From positions 1-51,241 of the forward strand of contig JAPPQC010000014.1 in the NCBI GenBank assembly GCA_028817225.1: 51,241 bases of DNA, written 5' to 3'. Numbering within the stretch: position 1 is the first letter of the stretch; each line of letters begins with the position of its first letter. This stretch comes from Gammaproteobacteria bacterium. GTDB taxonomy: Bacteria > Pseudomonadota > Gammaproteobacteria > Poriferisulfidales > Oxydemutatoraceae. The notes below the pieces were generated by a model that worked only from the letters and a program-made list of their open reading frames with translations, made no database searches and was not told where the DNA came from. Of this stretch, positions 25,014 through 34,549 are shown piece after piece. The position numbers and the translations under genes were made by a program.

Positions 25014-26180
25014 GTGAACAGGCCCGCTGACTTTGGTTTGGGGGGCCGCCGGGATTTTGCCGGCGGCTTCCCGTTTTCGGGCGCCGGACATGCCGGCGAC
25101 AGGCGCATTATTCATTTTGACATGGATGCGTTTTTCGCCGCGGTTGAGCAGCGCGATTTTCCCGAGTATGCCGGCAGGCCCGTCATCGTCGGCGGTTTGC
25201 CGGACAAACGCGGAGTGGTTGCGACATGCAGTTACGAAGCGCGTCGCTACGGGATACGCTCGGCGATGTCTTCGGCGCGCGCGGCGCGGCTGTGTCCCGC
25301 CGCGGTTTTTATCAAGCCGCGATTTGAGGTCTATCGGCGGGTGTCGGCGCAAATCCGCGCAATCTTCGAGCAGTACACCAGCCTTGTCGAAATGCTCTCG
25401 CTTGACGAGGCGTATCTCGATGTCAGTGAAAGCGCGACCGACATCAAGGCCGCTTCCGCTCTTGCCCGCGAAATCAAGCGGCGCGTGCTGGAGACCACGC
25501 GGCTCACGGTTTCAGCCGGCATTGCCTGCAACAAATTCCTCGCCAAAATCGCCTCCGACATGGACAAGCCGGACGGGTTTTATGTGGTGCCGGCACAGCG
25601 GAGCGGGCAGTTTGCCGGGAGTTTGCCGGTGGGCAAGTTCCACGGCATCGGCAGGGTCACCCGCGCGAAGATGGAGAAACTCGGCATTGTCACCGGCGCC
25701 GACTTGAGACGGCGCCCGCTGGATGAACTGGTCGGTGTCTTCGGCAGCGCGGGATATTATTATTATCAGGCGGCGCGCGGCGTGGATTGCCGGGCGGTGG
25801 TTGCCGGGCGTCCGCGCAAGTCCGTCGGTTCTGAAACCACTTTTGAAAACGACCTGCGCGACGCCGGCGAGATCGCGGATGAAGTCAAACACCGCGCACT
25901 CGAAGTGGCGCGTATTCTGGCCTCGCGCAAACTGAGCGGGCGCACGGTCACGCTCAAGGTCAAGTACGCCGATTTCACCCAGATTACCCGCAGCCATACG
26001 CTGGACCATCCGTTGACCGGCCTCAAAGAGATGCTGCGCCTGTTGTCGGGGCTGCTGCAGAAAACCGAGGCCGGCGCGCGCCCGGTGCGGCTGCTTGGCG
26101 TGACGGTTTCCGGCCTGTGCGCGCCCGGCACGCCGAGACAGGTGACGCTGGCGCTTCCCGGAATGGCGGGGACGGTGTGA
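25014..26180 (+). CDS. dinB: DNA polymerase IV (Y family)
   Basis: 388 residues from GTG 25014. RIIHFDMDAFFAAVEQ and SLDEAYLDVS carry the catalytic acidic residues of translesion polymerases; little-finger domain follows. An in-frame ATG at 24969 would give 403 residues, but both versions have an N-terminal extension of 25-40 residues before the conserved start. I chose 25014 because TACAGT (25001-25006) lies 7 nt upstream, so a message starting there would not include 24969. No LexA box is obvious. Start uncertain, identity firm. Confidence 0.9.
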   Translation: MNRPADFGLGGRRDFAGGFPFSGAGHAGDRRIIHFDMDAFFAAVEQRDFPEYAGRPVIVGGLPDKRGVVATCSYEARRYGIRSAMSSARAARLCPAAVFIKPRFEVYRRVSAQIRAIFEQYTSLVEMLSLDEAYLDVSESATDIKAASALAREIKRRVLETTRLTVSAGIACNKFLAKIASDMDKPDGFYVVPAQRSGQFAGSLPVGKFHGIGRVTRAKMEKLGIVTGADLRRRPLDELVGVFGSAGYYYYQAARGVDCRAVVAGRPRKSVGSETTFENDLRDAGEIADEVKHRALEVARILASRKLSGRTVTLKVKYADFTQITRSHTLDHPLTGLKEMLRLLSGLLQKTEAGARPVRLLGVTVSGLCAPGTPRQVTLALPGMAGTV

Positions 26181-26251
26181 TGGGCAGGATGGTGTCACTG
26201 GATTCTGACAGCGGCGCCCCCATCAAGCTGACCCGTTCCTGAGCGTCGGGT

Positions 26252-27391
26252 TTACGGTGCCTTCAGGTTCAGGACTTCGTTGTCCTGGTCGATTGAGAAT
26301 TCGAAGTTGCCGAGGAAGTCCATGCCGAGGAGGCCGTCTGCGGCGAAGGTTTCCGGCATTTCGGCGATTCCGACCGGCATGTCGTTGAAAGTGATGTCGC
26401 CGACGCTGAAACTTCTGGTCGGAACAATCGTCACATCCACCTGGCTGCCGACGGCGTTGAAGCGGGCCTGTTCGCCGCCTTTGGTGGACAGGCCGATGGC
26501 TTTGGCGAATTCCTGCCGCAGGATGGAGATGGAGGCGCCGGTGTCGAGCACCAGGTCGGCGGTGCGCTCGTTGACGCTGACCTTGACCAGGAAGTTGTTG
26601 CCTCTGCGCGCCATTTCAATCGGGGCGCCTTCCCCGAGCCGCGTCAACTGCTCGACCAGTTGCGAGAGTTTGCGCGCCTTGCCGCCCCATTCCGGGTCGT
26701 GCAGTATCCGGTTGAGGTTGCCAAGCCCCTCGTCGTAGCGCCCTGAGCGGTACTGGGCGCCGGCGAGCGCGTAATAGTACTCGGGCCGGTCGCCGTTTTT
26801 CTCAATCAGCAGGTGGTAGAGTTCGCCCAGTTTGCGCCATTGCTTTTTCGCGGTCAGCCGGCGGCGCCAGGTTTCGGTGGTTTGTTCAATCACCTGGTCC
26901 GCCGTTTCGGCGAGCGTGTTGTCGCGGTCGTAGATTTTCGCATCAAGCGCGTTTTCGAGCGCCCTTGCGTAGCGGCCCCGGCTTGCGTCGAGCCGCGCCC
27001 GCAGCAGCAGCGCATCGGGGTCGTAACTGTCGCCTTCAAGGTATTGCGCGAGCAGTTGCCCGGCCTCGTCCGGTTTTTTGCGCGCCATCAGTTGCCGCGC
27101 CCGGTCGAGCAGCGTTTTGCGCATTTTTTCCGCCCGGGCGGGGGTCTTGCGGCGGGTTTCCCGGTAAATCAGCAGCGCCTCGCGCACCTCGCCGCGCGCC
27201 AGGTGCGTCCGGAAGGGGTCGGCGTCCGCCGCCGGGGTATTTTCACCATTTTCCGCGATGGCCGCCGCCGGGGGCTTTTCAGCCGGGGCCTGCTGCGCCA
27301 CAGGCTCTTTTCCCGCGCCCTGCAAGGCGTGCAGCGACCAGCCGGCAATGAAGCCGACCAGCAGCCAGAAGGTGATATTCAACAGGGGCAT
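26252..27391 (-). CDS. Membrane-anchored retropepsin-like aspartic protease with TPR-like region
   Basis: 379 residues. N-terminal membrane anchor (about 6-24), an Ala/Pro/Glu-rich linker, a helical repeat region (60-250, TPR-like), and a C-terminal retropepsin fold with LVLDTGASISIL (DTG 283-285) and GLLGMDFLGNFEFSID. Single DTG means it must dimerise to be active. Probably periplasm-facing. Minus-strand TATAAT is exactly 6 nt before ATG. Substrate unknown. Convergent with dinB, divergent from the ligase gene. Confidence 0.82.
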   Translation of the reverse strand: MPLLNITFWLLVGFIAGWSLHALQGAGKEPVAQQAPAEKPPAAAIAENGENTPAADADPFRTHLARGEVREALLIYRETRRKTPARAEKMRKTLLDRARQLMARKKPDEAGQLLAQYLEGDSYDPDALLLRARLDASRGRYARALENALDAKIYDRDNTLAETADQVIEQTTETWRRRLTAKKQWRKLGELYHLLIEKNGDRPEYYYALAGAQYRSGRYDEGLGNLNRILHDPEWGGKARKLSQLVEQLTRLGEGAPIEMARRGNNFLVKVSVNERTADLVLDTGASISILRQEFAKAIGLSTKGGEQARFNAVGSQVDVTIVPTRSFSVGDITFNDMPVGIAEMPETFAADGLLGMDFLGNFEFSIDQDNEVLNLKAP

Positions 27392-27397
27392 TGTTGT

Positions 27398-27416
27398 ATT
27401 ATATATCGCTTATAAT
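27398..27416. promoter_or_regulatory. Divergent -10 pair between protease and ligase genes
   Basis: On the minus strand TATAAT occupies 27403-27398, 6 nt before the protease ATG (27391). On the plus strand TATAAT occupies 27411-27416, 35 nt before the ligase ATG (27451). The 59-nt gap therefore holds back-to-back promoters that may compete. The plus transcript start carries GGGCCTTTCAGGCC, a small inverted repeat. Confidence 0.6.
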
Positions 27417-27450
27417 GGGCCTTTCAGGCCAAACATTGCACTGACAGACA

Positions 27451-29709
27451 ATGGCATCAAAATCAAAGAGAAAGTCCGGCAAAGGACGCAAAAGAGGGCC
27501 GCAGAAACCGGCTGCCGCCGCAGTCGCGGCCGCATCCAGCGGCTCGCCGAACGAAAGCCGTCCGGTTGAAGAATCGGCCGCCGCCGGCCGCCGCCCGCGT
27601 CCGGCGCAAAACAACACGCAAGACAATGGGCAAAACAATGGGCAAAACAACGGGACGGCATCGCATGCCGTCAATGTCCGCGCGCTGCTGAACGATGCCA
27701 GCATTCCCTATTGCTGGGCGTTCGGGATCTTTTTTGGTTTGACTGCAATCGTCGCGCCCTACGGTCAGACGGTCAACGGTTTCAATCCCGATCTCCACAT
27801 GGCCGGTTACCTGCAGGTGGGCGGCCTGGCGTTCATTCTGGTTTATCTGTTCCACTATCTTCAGCGCGGGCACAATGCGCTTTATATGCCGCGCACTCCG
27901 ATGATATGGGTGGTGTTCGCGCTGTATCTGTGGATGCTGCTTTCGCTGCTGTGGGCGCACAATTTCTACGAAGCCTGGGTGAAAATCCTCGACTGGGGCG
28001 CCGCGCTTTGCATCTTTGTGCTTTCCCTGCTGCTGATTCGAGACAGCCGCACGTTTTTCCCCGTTCTGCTGTGCTTCTATCTGGGCGGTCTTGCCGTTTC
28101 GCTGCTCGGAGTGGGCCAGTACCTGCTGGCGGTGGACTGGGTGCAGCAGCACCAGGCACCGGCGGCCACCTTTGGCAACAAGAACATGGCGGGCGAATAC
28201 CTCGTGCTGGTGGCGCCGCTGGGGTTGTGTTTTCTTCTGAACACCCGCCACAAGATTGCGCCGTGGCTGTACGCGTTCAGCGGTTCTTTCATCATCGCTT
28301 ACCTGTTTTACGGGCGCACCCGCGCCTCGTGGGTTTCCTTCATCGCCGAAGTGGTGCTGCTGGCGGGATTTTTCCTTTACTTCAAATTCAGGCACGGCTA
28401 CAAACCGCATTGGGACCGCAACAAGACTTATGCGTTTATCGCCTCGTTTGTCTTTCTCTTTGCGCTTGTCAACATGCATCCGGGTATGCTCAGCGACGGG
28501 ACTCTTGGCATTGATTCAAGAGTCAATCCGTCGGCGGGGACGACCAAGGCGGAATCATTTGCCGGGACGCTGAAGGCCGCCCTGGGGGGGTTCGAAGGCA
28601 GCCGGAATCAGCGCTACACCATGTGGCTCAACTCGCTTGCAATGTTCAAGGATCACTGGCTGTTGGGAACGGGCATCGGCAACTGGATGGTGTACTACCC
28701 GGCCTATCAGATTGCAGTTGAAGTGGACCATATGCTAACCGCCAACTTGTACCACATCAATGCACACAACGATTATGTTGAATTTCTGTGCGAACTCGGC
28801 CTTGTCGGCGCCATCATGATGCTGATGTTGATCTTCATCATCTTGCGGACGATAGGCCGCGTTGCGTCAAGCCGCGGAATTTCGGATGACAACCGCATGT
28901 TCGGCATTGCGGCGGCCATCAGCATCCTGGGTATCAGCGCCAACGCCGCCTTCAGTTTTCCTCTCCAGCAGCCTGTGACAATAGCGATGTTCCTGTTTTA
29001 TCTGGCCCTGATTGTCGTCGTCTCCAACACCTTGAACGACGAGGACCGGGACATGTACACGCTGCGGATGCCGGCCCAGGTTTACAGGATTTCTTTTATT
29101 GCGGTGGTTGGCGTGGCGGTGGCCTTTTTGTCTTTCATGCACTATCAGTGGTACAAGTCGGAGTCTTATTACCGCGTGGCGTCGGCCTCGATGAGCCTCG
29201 GCAGGTACAAGGCAATGGACAAGTACGGCAGAATGGCGTTTGAAAGAAACCCGATGCGCACCTATCTGCATATTTTCCCGGCCACTTACTATGCCAAGCA
29301 GTCAAACTATTCGAAAGCCGTCCACCATTTCGAGAAATTGCGCACCGACTACCCCTGGCGCATAGAGATTATGCAGAATCTGGGCGCGTCCTACCTGTAT
29401 TCGGGCAGGCATGCGCAGGCAAGGGAAGTGTTCAATCTGTGGGACAGCCTCCAGCCGCACTCCAGAGCTTTGCTCAAGGCCCACGGCATGATGCTGGCGC
29501 ATGTGGGAGACAGGGTAGGGGCGATTGAGAGGTTGAGCCGGGCAAGAGACATGTTTGAAAAGGCCGTGGAAGACGCGAGAGAGGGCGGCGACGAGAAGAA
29601 GGCGCGCCGGCGGCAGCTTAAACTGCAACAGATTGACCAGGTGCTCGCCAGTCTCGGTTTCCGGCCCGACGCCGCAAAACCGGCGCCCGCAAAGCAGCCG
29701 AGCGGCTAG
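27451..29709 (+). CDS. O-antigen ligase-like membrane protein with C-terminal TPR
   Basis: 752 residues. A basic, Ala/Pro-rich cytoplasmic N-terminus with QNNGQNNGQNNG iterations (about 55-67), then about 12 hydrophobic segments (90-560), then a TPR-like periplasmic tail. The large loop with GTGIGNWMVYYP and INAHNDYVEFLCELGLVG is the signature of the O-antigen ligase/Wzy/PglL family, which transfers polymerised glycans to lipid A-core or protein. It ends 10 nt before gspC, so it may be co-transcribed with the T2SS; an O-linked glycosylation role on secreted or pilin-like proteins is possible but unproven. Confidence 0.82.
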   Translation: MASKSKRKSGKGRKRGPQKPAAAAVAAASSGSPNESRPVEESAAAGRRPRPAQNNTQDNGQNNGQNNGTASHAVNVRALLNDASIPYCWAFGIFFGLTAIVAPYGQTVNGFNPDLHMAGYLQVGGLAFILVYLFHYLQRGHNALYMPRTPMIWVVFALYLWMLLSLLWAHNFYEAWVKILDWGAALCIFVLSLLLIRDSRTFFPVLLCFYLGGLAVSLLGVGQYLLAVDWVQQHQAPAATFGNKNMAGEYLVLVAPLGLCFLLNTRHKIAPWLYAFSGSFIIAYLFYGRTRASWVSFIAEVVLLAGFFLYFKFRHGYKPHWDRNKTYAFIASFVFLFALVNMHPGMLSDGTLGIDSRVNPSAGTTKAESFAGTLKAALGGFEGSRNQRYTMWLNSLAMFKDHWLLGTGIGNWMVYYPAYQIAVEVDHMLTANLYHINAHNDYVEFLCELGLVGAIMMLMLIFIILRTIGRVASSRGISDDNRMFGIAAAISILGISANAAFSFPLQQPVTIAMFLFYLALIVVVSNTLNDEDRDMYTLRMPAQVYRISFIAVVGVAVAFLSFMHYQWYKSESYYRVASASMSLGRYKAMDKYGRMAFERNPMRTYLHIFPATYYAKQSNYSKAVHHFEKLRTDYPWRIEIMQNLGASYLYSGRHAQAREVFNLWDSLQPHSRALLKAHGMMLAHVGDRVGAIERLSRARDMFEKAVEDAREGGDEKKARRRQLKLQQIDQVLASLGFRPDAAKPAPAKQPSG

Positions 29710-29718
29710 GCGGGTGGC

Positions 29719-30573
29719 ATGGCCGACCTTACCCTGGGTGGATTGTCTTCGGGCCTGTCCGGCGCCGCCGCCGAAAACCTGAACCGCGGCCTCGGCGTTG
29801 TGGCGGCGGTCGTGCTGCTGCCGTTTTGCTTTTACGCGCTGTCGGGCCTGTTCTGGAAACTGTATTACCCCGACCGCGTCGCCGCCGCCCTCGACATCGC
29901 CGCGCCGAAGGCCGGCAAGGCGGCGGCGCGCGCGCCGAAAGCGGCCTCGTGGGACTGGTTTGTCGTGCGCGAGGCGCCGAAGAAGAAGGCGGTGGCGGCA
30001 AAAATCAACGCGCAGTTGATGGGCGTGTTCGGCGTCGGCGACGAAGGGGTCGCGATGATCTCGGTCAACCGCGGCAAGATGGAGAATTTCCGCGTCGGCG
30101 ATGAAATCACCGACGGCGTCGTCCTCGGCAAACTCGCGCAAAGCCATGTCATCCTGCTGCGCGGCGAGAGCGAGGAAGTGCTCGCGATGAAAAAGACCAA
30201 CCTGTTCCAGGCGAAGCAGGAAGACGGCATGATCGTCGGCGCCGGCCCGACCGGCATTTCCCGCGGCTATGTCCAGAAATTGATACGCGAACAGCCGCTG
30301 CAACTGGCGCAAATGCTCAAGTTCGAGGCGACCGACACCTCGCGCTACGGGCGCGGCATGAAGATTTCCGCGCGCCGCAGTGAAAACGAAAGCATGCTTT
30401 ACAATATGGGCCTGATACCCGGAGACATCGTCATCAGAGTCAACGGCAAGAATGTTGACCATTACCGAAAGAATCCGGGCGCATGGAGGCCCCTGCTCCA
30501 GGGCGGCAAAGTCCGCCTGGAACTGGTGCGAAACGGAACACTGCAAAATGTCACGCTTGAACTCGGCAGATAA
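29719..30573 (+). CDS. gspC: Type II secretion protein C (inner-membrane platform, PDZ-type)
   Basis: 284 residues. Membrane helix about 24-45, HR-domain region (about 90-160) and a C-terminal PDZ-like segment with NMGLIPGDIVIRVNGK. GspC links the inner-membrane platform to the GspD secretin. Overlaps gspD by 26 nt. First gsp gene of a 14-gene run. Confidence 0.88.
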   Translation: MADLTLGGLSSGLSGAAAENLNRGLGVVAAVVLLPFCFYALSGLFWKLYYPDRVAAALDIAAPKAGKAAARAPKAASWDWFVVREAPKKKAVAAKINAQLMGVFGVGDEGVAMISVNRGKMENFRVGDEITDGVVLGKLAQSHVILLRGESEEVLAMKKTNLFQAKQEDGMIVGAGPTGISRGYVQKLIREQPLQLAQMLKFEATDTSRYGRGMKISARRSENESMLYNMGLIPGDIVIRVNGKNVDHYRKNPGAWRPLLQGGKVRLELVRNGTLQNVTLELGR

Positions 30574-32644
30574 GCCGCCCGCGCACCCGCGCGCCGCGCC
30601 GTCATGGCGCCGGCTGGCGGGCGCCGCGCTGCTGGCGCTCGCGCTGTGGTGGCAGCCGCCCGTGATTGAGGCGGCCACGCTTAATTTCCGCGATGTGGAT
30701 ATTCGCCAGATTATCGAGAGCGTGTCCGAACTCACCGGGCGCAACTTCCTGGTGGACCCGCGCGTCAAGGGCAAGGTGACCATCGTCGCGGCGTCCGAGG
30801 TGCCGGACGACGCCGTCTATGACATCCTGCTGACGGTGCTCGGCATGCACGGCTTTCGCACCGTGGATGCCGGCAACGGCCTGACCCGCGTCGTGCCGGC
30901 CAACGCCGCCGCGCGTTTCTCGCCGCTTGATGTGCCGGAGGGCCTGACCACCGAAATCCTGAAGATTAACCACCTGAACGCCGCCGGCGTCGTGCCGATG
31001 GTGCGCCCGCTGATGACCGGCGAGGCGCAGGTGACGGTGCACAAGGAGACCAACAGCGTCATCGTCACCGAACTGGAGGCCAACCTGGCGCGGGTCAAGG
31101 CCATCATCGCCGCGCTCGACCGCGAGACCGTCGGCGATTATGAAATCATTGACTTGCAGGAGAGCAAGGCCAAGGACCTCGTCAATCTGGTGCAGCGCGC
31201 GCGCAACCAGCAGACCAAGCACCTGGTGGAGATTGTCGCCGACCCCCGCACCAACCGGATTGTGCTGATAGGCCCGCCCGAACTGCGCCTCGCGCTGCGC
31301 ACGCTGATTGCCGAACTGGACACGCAGCCGTCCACCGCCGACAGCGGCCGCGGCGTCGTGCGGGTGCTGCACCTGAACTACGCCGACGCCGAGGCGATGA
31401 AGGAAATCCTCAAGGGCCTGCTGACCGAACAATTCCTCGACCTGGCGCAGGAGGGCGCCGATGTGGGCGACACCACGGCCAAGAAGGACGACGACAAGAA
31501 GGATGATGACGATGATGACGACGACGACGACGATGATGACGATGACGACGATGATGATGACGACGACAACAAGCGCTACACAGTGCAGGCCGACCCGGCG
31601 ACCAATGTCCTGATAGTCAGCGGCCCTTCCAACATTGTGCAGGCGATTGAAAGCGTCGTGAAGGAACTGGATGTGCCGCGCCCGCAGGTGTTTATTGAGG
31701 CGATTATCGCGGAGATTACGCTGACCAAGGCGGCGCGGGTGCAGACACAGTTGAGCGGTGCGAGAGTCACCGGGGATGGCGACGCCACCCCCGTTCCCTT
31801 TCCCGGCGGCGGCGCTGGCGCGGTTGCCGATTTGAGGGGTCTTTTCACCGCGTTTGATTTCATCGGCACTCCGCAGGCGCGCACTTTTCTGGGCGGCAGA
31901 GTTGACAACCTCAGCATCGGCTTGTTTATACAGGCCCTCAGAACCGATGAAAACACCAACATTCTGTCAACGCCGTCGGTGATGACGCTGAACAATGAAC
32001 AGGCGACCATCTCGATAGGCAGTGAACGGTCTTTTGATTTCGGCAATGTCATTGACCAGGGCGGCACTGTCAGGGCCACTGTCGAACGGCGCAATGTGGA
32101 CACGGTGCTTGAAGTCACGCCGCAAATCACGAAAGGTGATGTCGTGCGCCTTGAAATCAAGCAGACGGTCAAGAGGGTCGAGGACTCTCCCGGCAACCAG
32201 GACACCACCGATGACCCGGTCTTCAGGCGTGAGATTGAGACCGATGTCGTCGTCAATGACAAGGAAGTGGTCATCCTCGGCGGCCTCATCGAGGAGCAGC
32301 GCAGCGACACCAAAAACAAGGTGCCGTTTCTGGGCGACATCCCGTTGCTCGGCCATCTTTTCAAGGGCCGCGCAAGCAACCGCGACAAAACCAACCTGAT
32401 GGTGTTCATCCGCCCGACGATTTTCCGCGAGCCGGACAAGGCCAATGAGGAGGCGGTCAGCCGCTATGTGCAACTGCGCCTCGACCAACTGGAAAACCTG
32501 AAAACAGTGGACAGCCTTCTGGTCGAAGAGGAAAGGTCCATGCTGCTGCCGGTTCTTGAACAAGAAAAGCCGGCTGAACGCAAGCGCAAGCCCCGCAAAA
32601 AGCGCAAGTCCAGAACCCGTCGTTACGACGACAACCCGCGGTAA
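30548..32644 (+). CDS. gspD: Type II secretion secretin D with poly-Asp insertion
   Basis: 698 residues from ATG 30548. Signal sequence (helix about 18-36, ending IEAATLNF), N0-N3 domains (LNFRDVDIRQIIESVSE, repeated), and the C-terminal secretin barrel (VVVNDKEVVILGGLI, PFLGDIPLLGHLF). Forms the outer-membrane channel. Residues 319-340 are 22 consecutive Asp, with further Asp/Lys before, in the N-domain region before the barrel. Extended C-terminal basic tail (KRKPRKKRK). A second helix-rich tail could be an S-domain for a pilotin. Confidence 0.94.
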   Translation: MSRLNSADKPPAHPRAAPSWRRLAGAALLALALWWQPPVIEAATLNFRDVDIRQIIESVSELTGRNFLVDPRVKGKVTIVAASEVPDDAVYDILLTVLGMHGFRTVDAGNGLTRVVPANAAARFSPLDVPEGLTTEILKINHLNAAGVVPMVRPLMTGEAQVTVHKETNSVIVTELEANLARVKAIIAALDRETVGDYEIIDLQESKAKDLVNLVQRARNQQTKHLVEIVADPRTNRIVLIGPPELRLALRTLIAELDTQPSTADSGRGVVRVLHLNYADAEAMKEILKGLLTEQFLDLAQEGADVGDTTAKKDDDKKDDDDDDDDDDDDDDDDDDDDDDNKRYTVQADPATNVLIVSGPSNIVQAIESVVKELDVPRPQVFIEAIIAEITLTKAARVQTQLSGARVTGDGDATPVPFPGGGAGAVADLRGLFTAFDFIGTPQARTFLGGRVDNLSIGLFIQALRTDENTNILSTPSVMTLNNEQATISIGSERSFDFGNVIDQGGTVRATVERRNVDTVLEVTPQITKGDVVRLEIKQTVKRVEDSPGNQDTTDDPVFRREIETDVVVNDKEVVILGGLIEEQRSDTKNKVPFLGDIPLLGHLFKGRASNRDKTNLMVFIRPTIFREPDKANEEAVSRYVQLRLDQLENLKTVDSLLVEEERSMLLPVLEQEKPAERKRKPRKKRKSRTRRYDDNPR
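31484..31570 (+). repeat. GAY-codon microsatellite in gspD
   Basis: A run of GAT/GAC codons (22 Asp, 31502-31567) preceded by Lys-Asp interruptions. Mixed GAT and GAC usage suggests selection for Asp or old expansion rather than one recent slip. In frame in gspD. Confidence 0.9.
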
Positions 32645-32664
32645 CCGCCGCCGGCGGAGCGGTC

Positions 32665-34545
32665 ATGTATCAATCCTATTTCAACTTCTCGGAAGCGCCG
32701 TTTACGATTTCGCCCAACCCGCGATTTCTGTACTTGAGCGAGCGCCACCGCGAGGCGTTGGCGCACCTGCAGTACGGCTTGCAGGAAAACGGCGGTTTTA
32801 TTCTGTTGACCGGCGAAGTCGGCACCGGCAAGACCACTGTTTGGCGTTGCCTCGCCAGCCAGATTCCGGACAGCGTTCATCTGGCCGTTGTCCTGAACCC
32901 GCGCCTGACCGAGAGCGACCTGATTGAATCCGTCTGCGACGAATTCGGCGTTGCCTACGAAGCGGGCTGCGGCCTCAAGCGCATGGTGGATGCGCTGAAC
33001 CGCCATCTGCTGGAACTGCACGAGCGCGGCGAGCGCGCGGTGCTCATCGTTGAAGAGGCGCAAAACCTTGAACCGGCATTGCTGGAACAACTGCGCCTGC
33101 TGACCAACCTGGAAACCGACGAAAGCAAACTGCTGCAAATCATCCTGATAGGCCAGCCCGAACTGCTCGACAAGATAGACAGCCCCGGCCTGCGCCAACT
33201 GCGCCAGCGCATCACCGCGCGCTTTCACCTGACCTCGCTCAACGCCGCCGAAGTGCGCGCCTACATCGCCCACCGCCTCGACATTGTCGGCGGCAGTTCG
33301 GCGCTGTTCAGCGACGGCGCGCTGCTGCGCCTTGCGAAACGCAGCGGCGGCATTCCGCGCCTGATCAACCTGATTTGCGACCGCGCCCTGCTGGGCTGCT
33401 TTTCCGAAAACAAGCACCGGGTGGATACGCGCATTCTTGAACAGGCGGCGCGCGAAGTGCTGGGCGGTGTGTCGGGCAAGGGAACGCGCAATGCGGCCCG
33501 CCGCGCATTTGCCGGCGTGTCCATCGGCGCACCGGTGGGTGCGCTTGCGGGCGCAGTCGCGGGCGCACCGGCGCGCGCGGGGGTGGCCGTCGCCGGTCTT
33601 GCGCTGCTGGCCGCAAGCGTCTGGTTTTACGGCGGCCTGCGTTCCGCGCCGCCCGGCGACGCCGCGCCGACGCACGCGCAGGGCGCCGCAATCAAAGATG
33701 CCATCCAGGGCGCCGGGTTGGACAACGAAACCCAACTCGCCGAAGCGCCGCCGCCGGTCACGCAGGTCACGCCGCCGCCGGCGCTTGATGTTGTGCCCGC
33801 TGTTGCCCACACCTTGCTGTTGCAGCAGTCCGCCGGCGCGCCGCGCACGCTGCCGCGTGCAACGCCGCCGACTTCCGCGCCGCCGCCGCCCGCCGACTGG
33901 CGTGACGATGTGGGCGGGCGCGCCCCGGGCGGCGCACCGGACAACGCCCCGTACCACACACTGTTCGGTTTCTGGAACATTGAGTTGCCGCGCGAGTTGG
34001 CCGAATCACCGTGCGAGTATGCGGTGCGCCACGGGCTGGACTGCTGGCACCGCCGCGGCAGTCTCGGCAGCATTGAACGCGCCAACCGCCCGGCGTTGCT
34101 GAAGATGGTCGCAAGACGCGACGGCCACCCCTTCTACGCGGTGCTGGAAGGTTTTACCGCGAGCGGCCTGGTGCGGCTCCATGTCGCCGGCGGCGGCGTG
34201 GATGTCGCGCGCCACGAACTGGACGAGGTGTGGACCGGCGAATACACCTTGCTGTGGCGCCGCCCGGCGGGCTATCTGAACACGCTCTACCCCGGCGACA
34301 AGAACGACACGGTGCGCTGGGTCGCGCAGCGGATGGCGACGCTGACCGGCGACCGCTCGCTGCTGCAACATTCAACGGTGTACTCGCCCGCGCTGGAAAA
34401 CCGCATCCGGAATTTCCAGCGCCACTGCGGGCTTTTCGTGGACGGCCTGGTCGGCAAGGAAACGCTGATCCGGATTAATTCGCTGACCGGCAAGGCGCCG
34501 CTTCTGCGCGACGATGTGTTGTCGTGCCGCTCAAGGTTGGGATAA
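32665..34545 (+). CDS. gspA: GspA/ExeA-type ATPase with peptidoglycan-binding tail
   Basis: 626 residues. AAA ATPase with Walker A GEVGTGKT (50-57) and Walker B VLIVEEAQNL, a transmembrane helix near residues 308-325, a Pro/Ala-rich periplasmic linker, and a C-terminal region with a peptidoglycan-binding-like fold (NFQRHCGLFVDGLVGKETL). With GspB it remodels peptidoglycan to let the secretin assemble. Only some T2SS have this pair. Lies 20 nt after gspD. Confidence 0.9.
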   Translation: MYQSYFNFSEAPFTISPNPRFLYLSERHREALAHLQYGLQENGGFILLTGEVGTGKTTVWRCLASQIPDSVHLAVVLNPRLTESDLIESVCDEFGVAYEAGCGLKRMVDALNRHLLELHERGERAVLIVEEAQNLEPALLEQLRLLTNLETDESKLLQIILIGQPELLDKIDSPGLRQLRQRITARFHLTSLNAAEVRAYIAHRLDIVGGSSALFSDGALLRLAKRSGGIPRLINLICDRALLGCFSENKHRVDTRILEQAAREVLGGVSGKGTRNAARRAFAGVSIGAPVGALAGAVAGAPARAGVAVAGLALLAASVWFYGGLRSAPPGDAAPTHAQGAAIKDAIQGAGLDNETQLAEAPPPVTQVTPPPALDVVPAVAHTLLLQQSAGAPRTLPRATPPTSAPPPPADWRDDVGGRAPGGAPDNAPYHTLFGFWNIELPRELAESPCEYAVRHGLDCWHRRGSLGSIERANRPALLKMVARRDGHPFYAVLEGFTASGLVRLHVAGGGVDVARHELDEVWTGEYTLLWRRPAGYLNTLYPGDKNDTVRWVAQRMATLTGDRSLLQHSTVYSPALENRIRNFQRHCGLFVDGLVGKETLIRINSLTGKAPLLRDDVLSCRSRLG

Positions 34546-34549
34546 ACCG

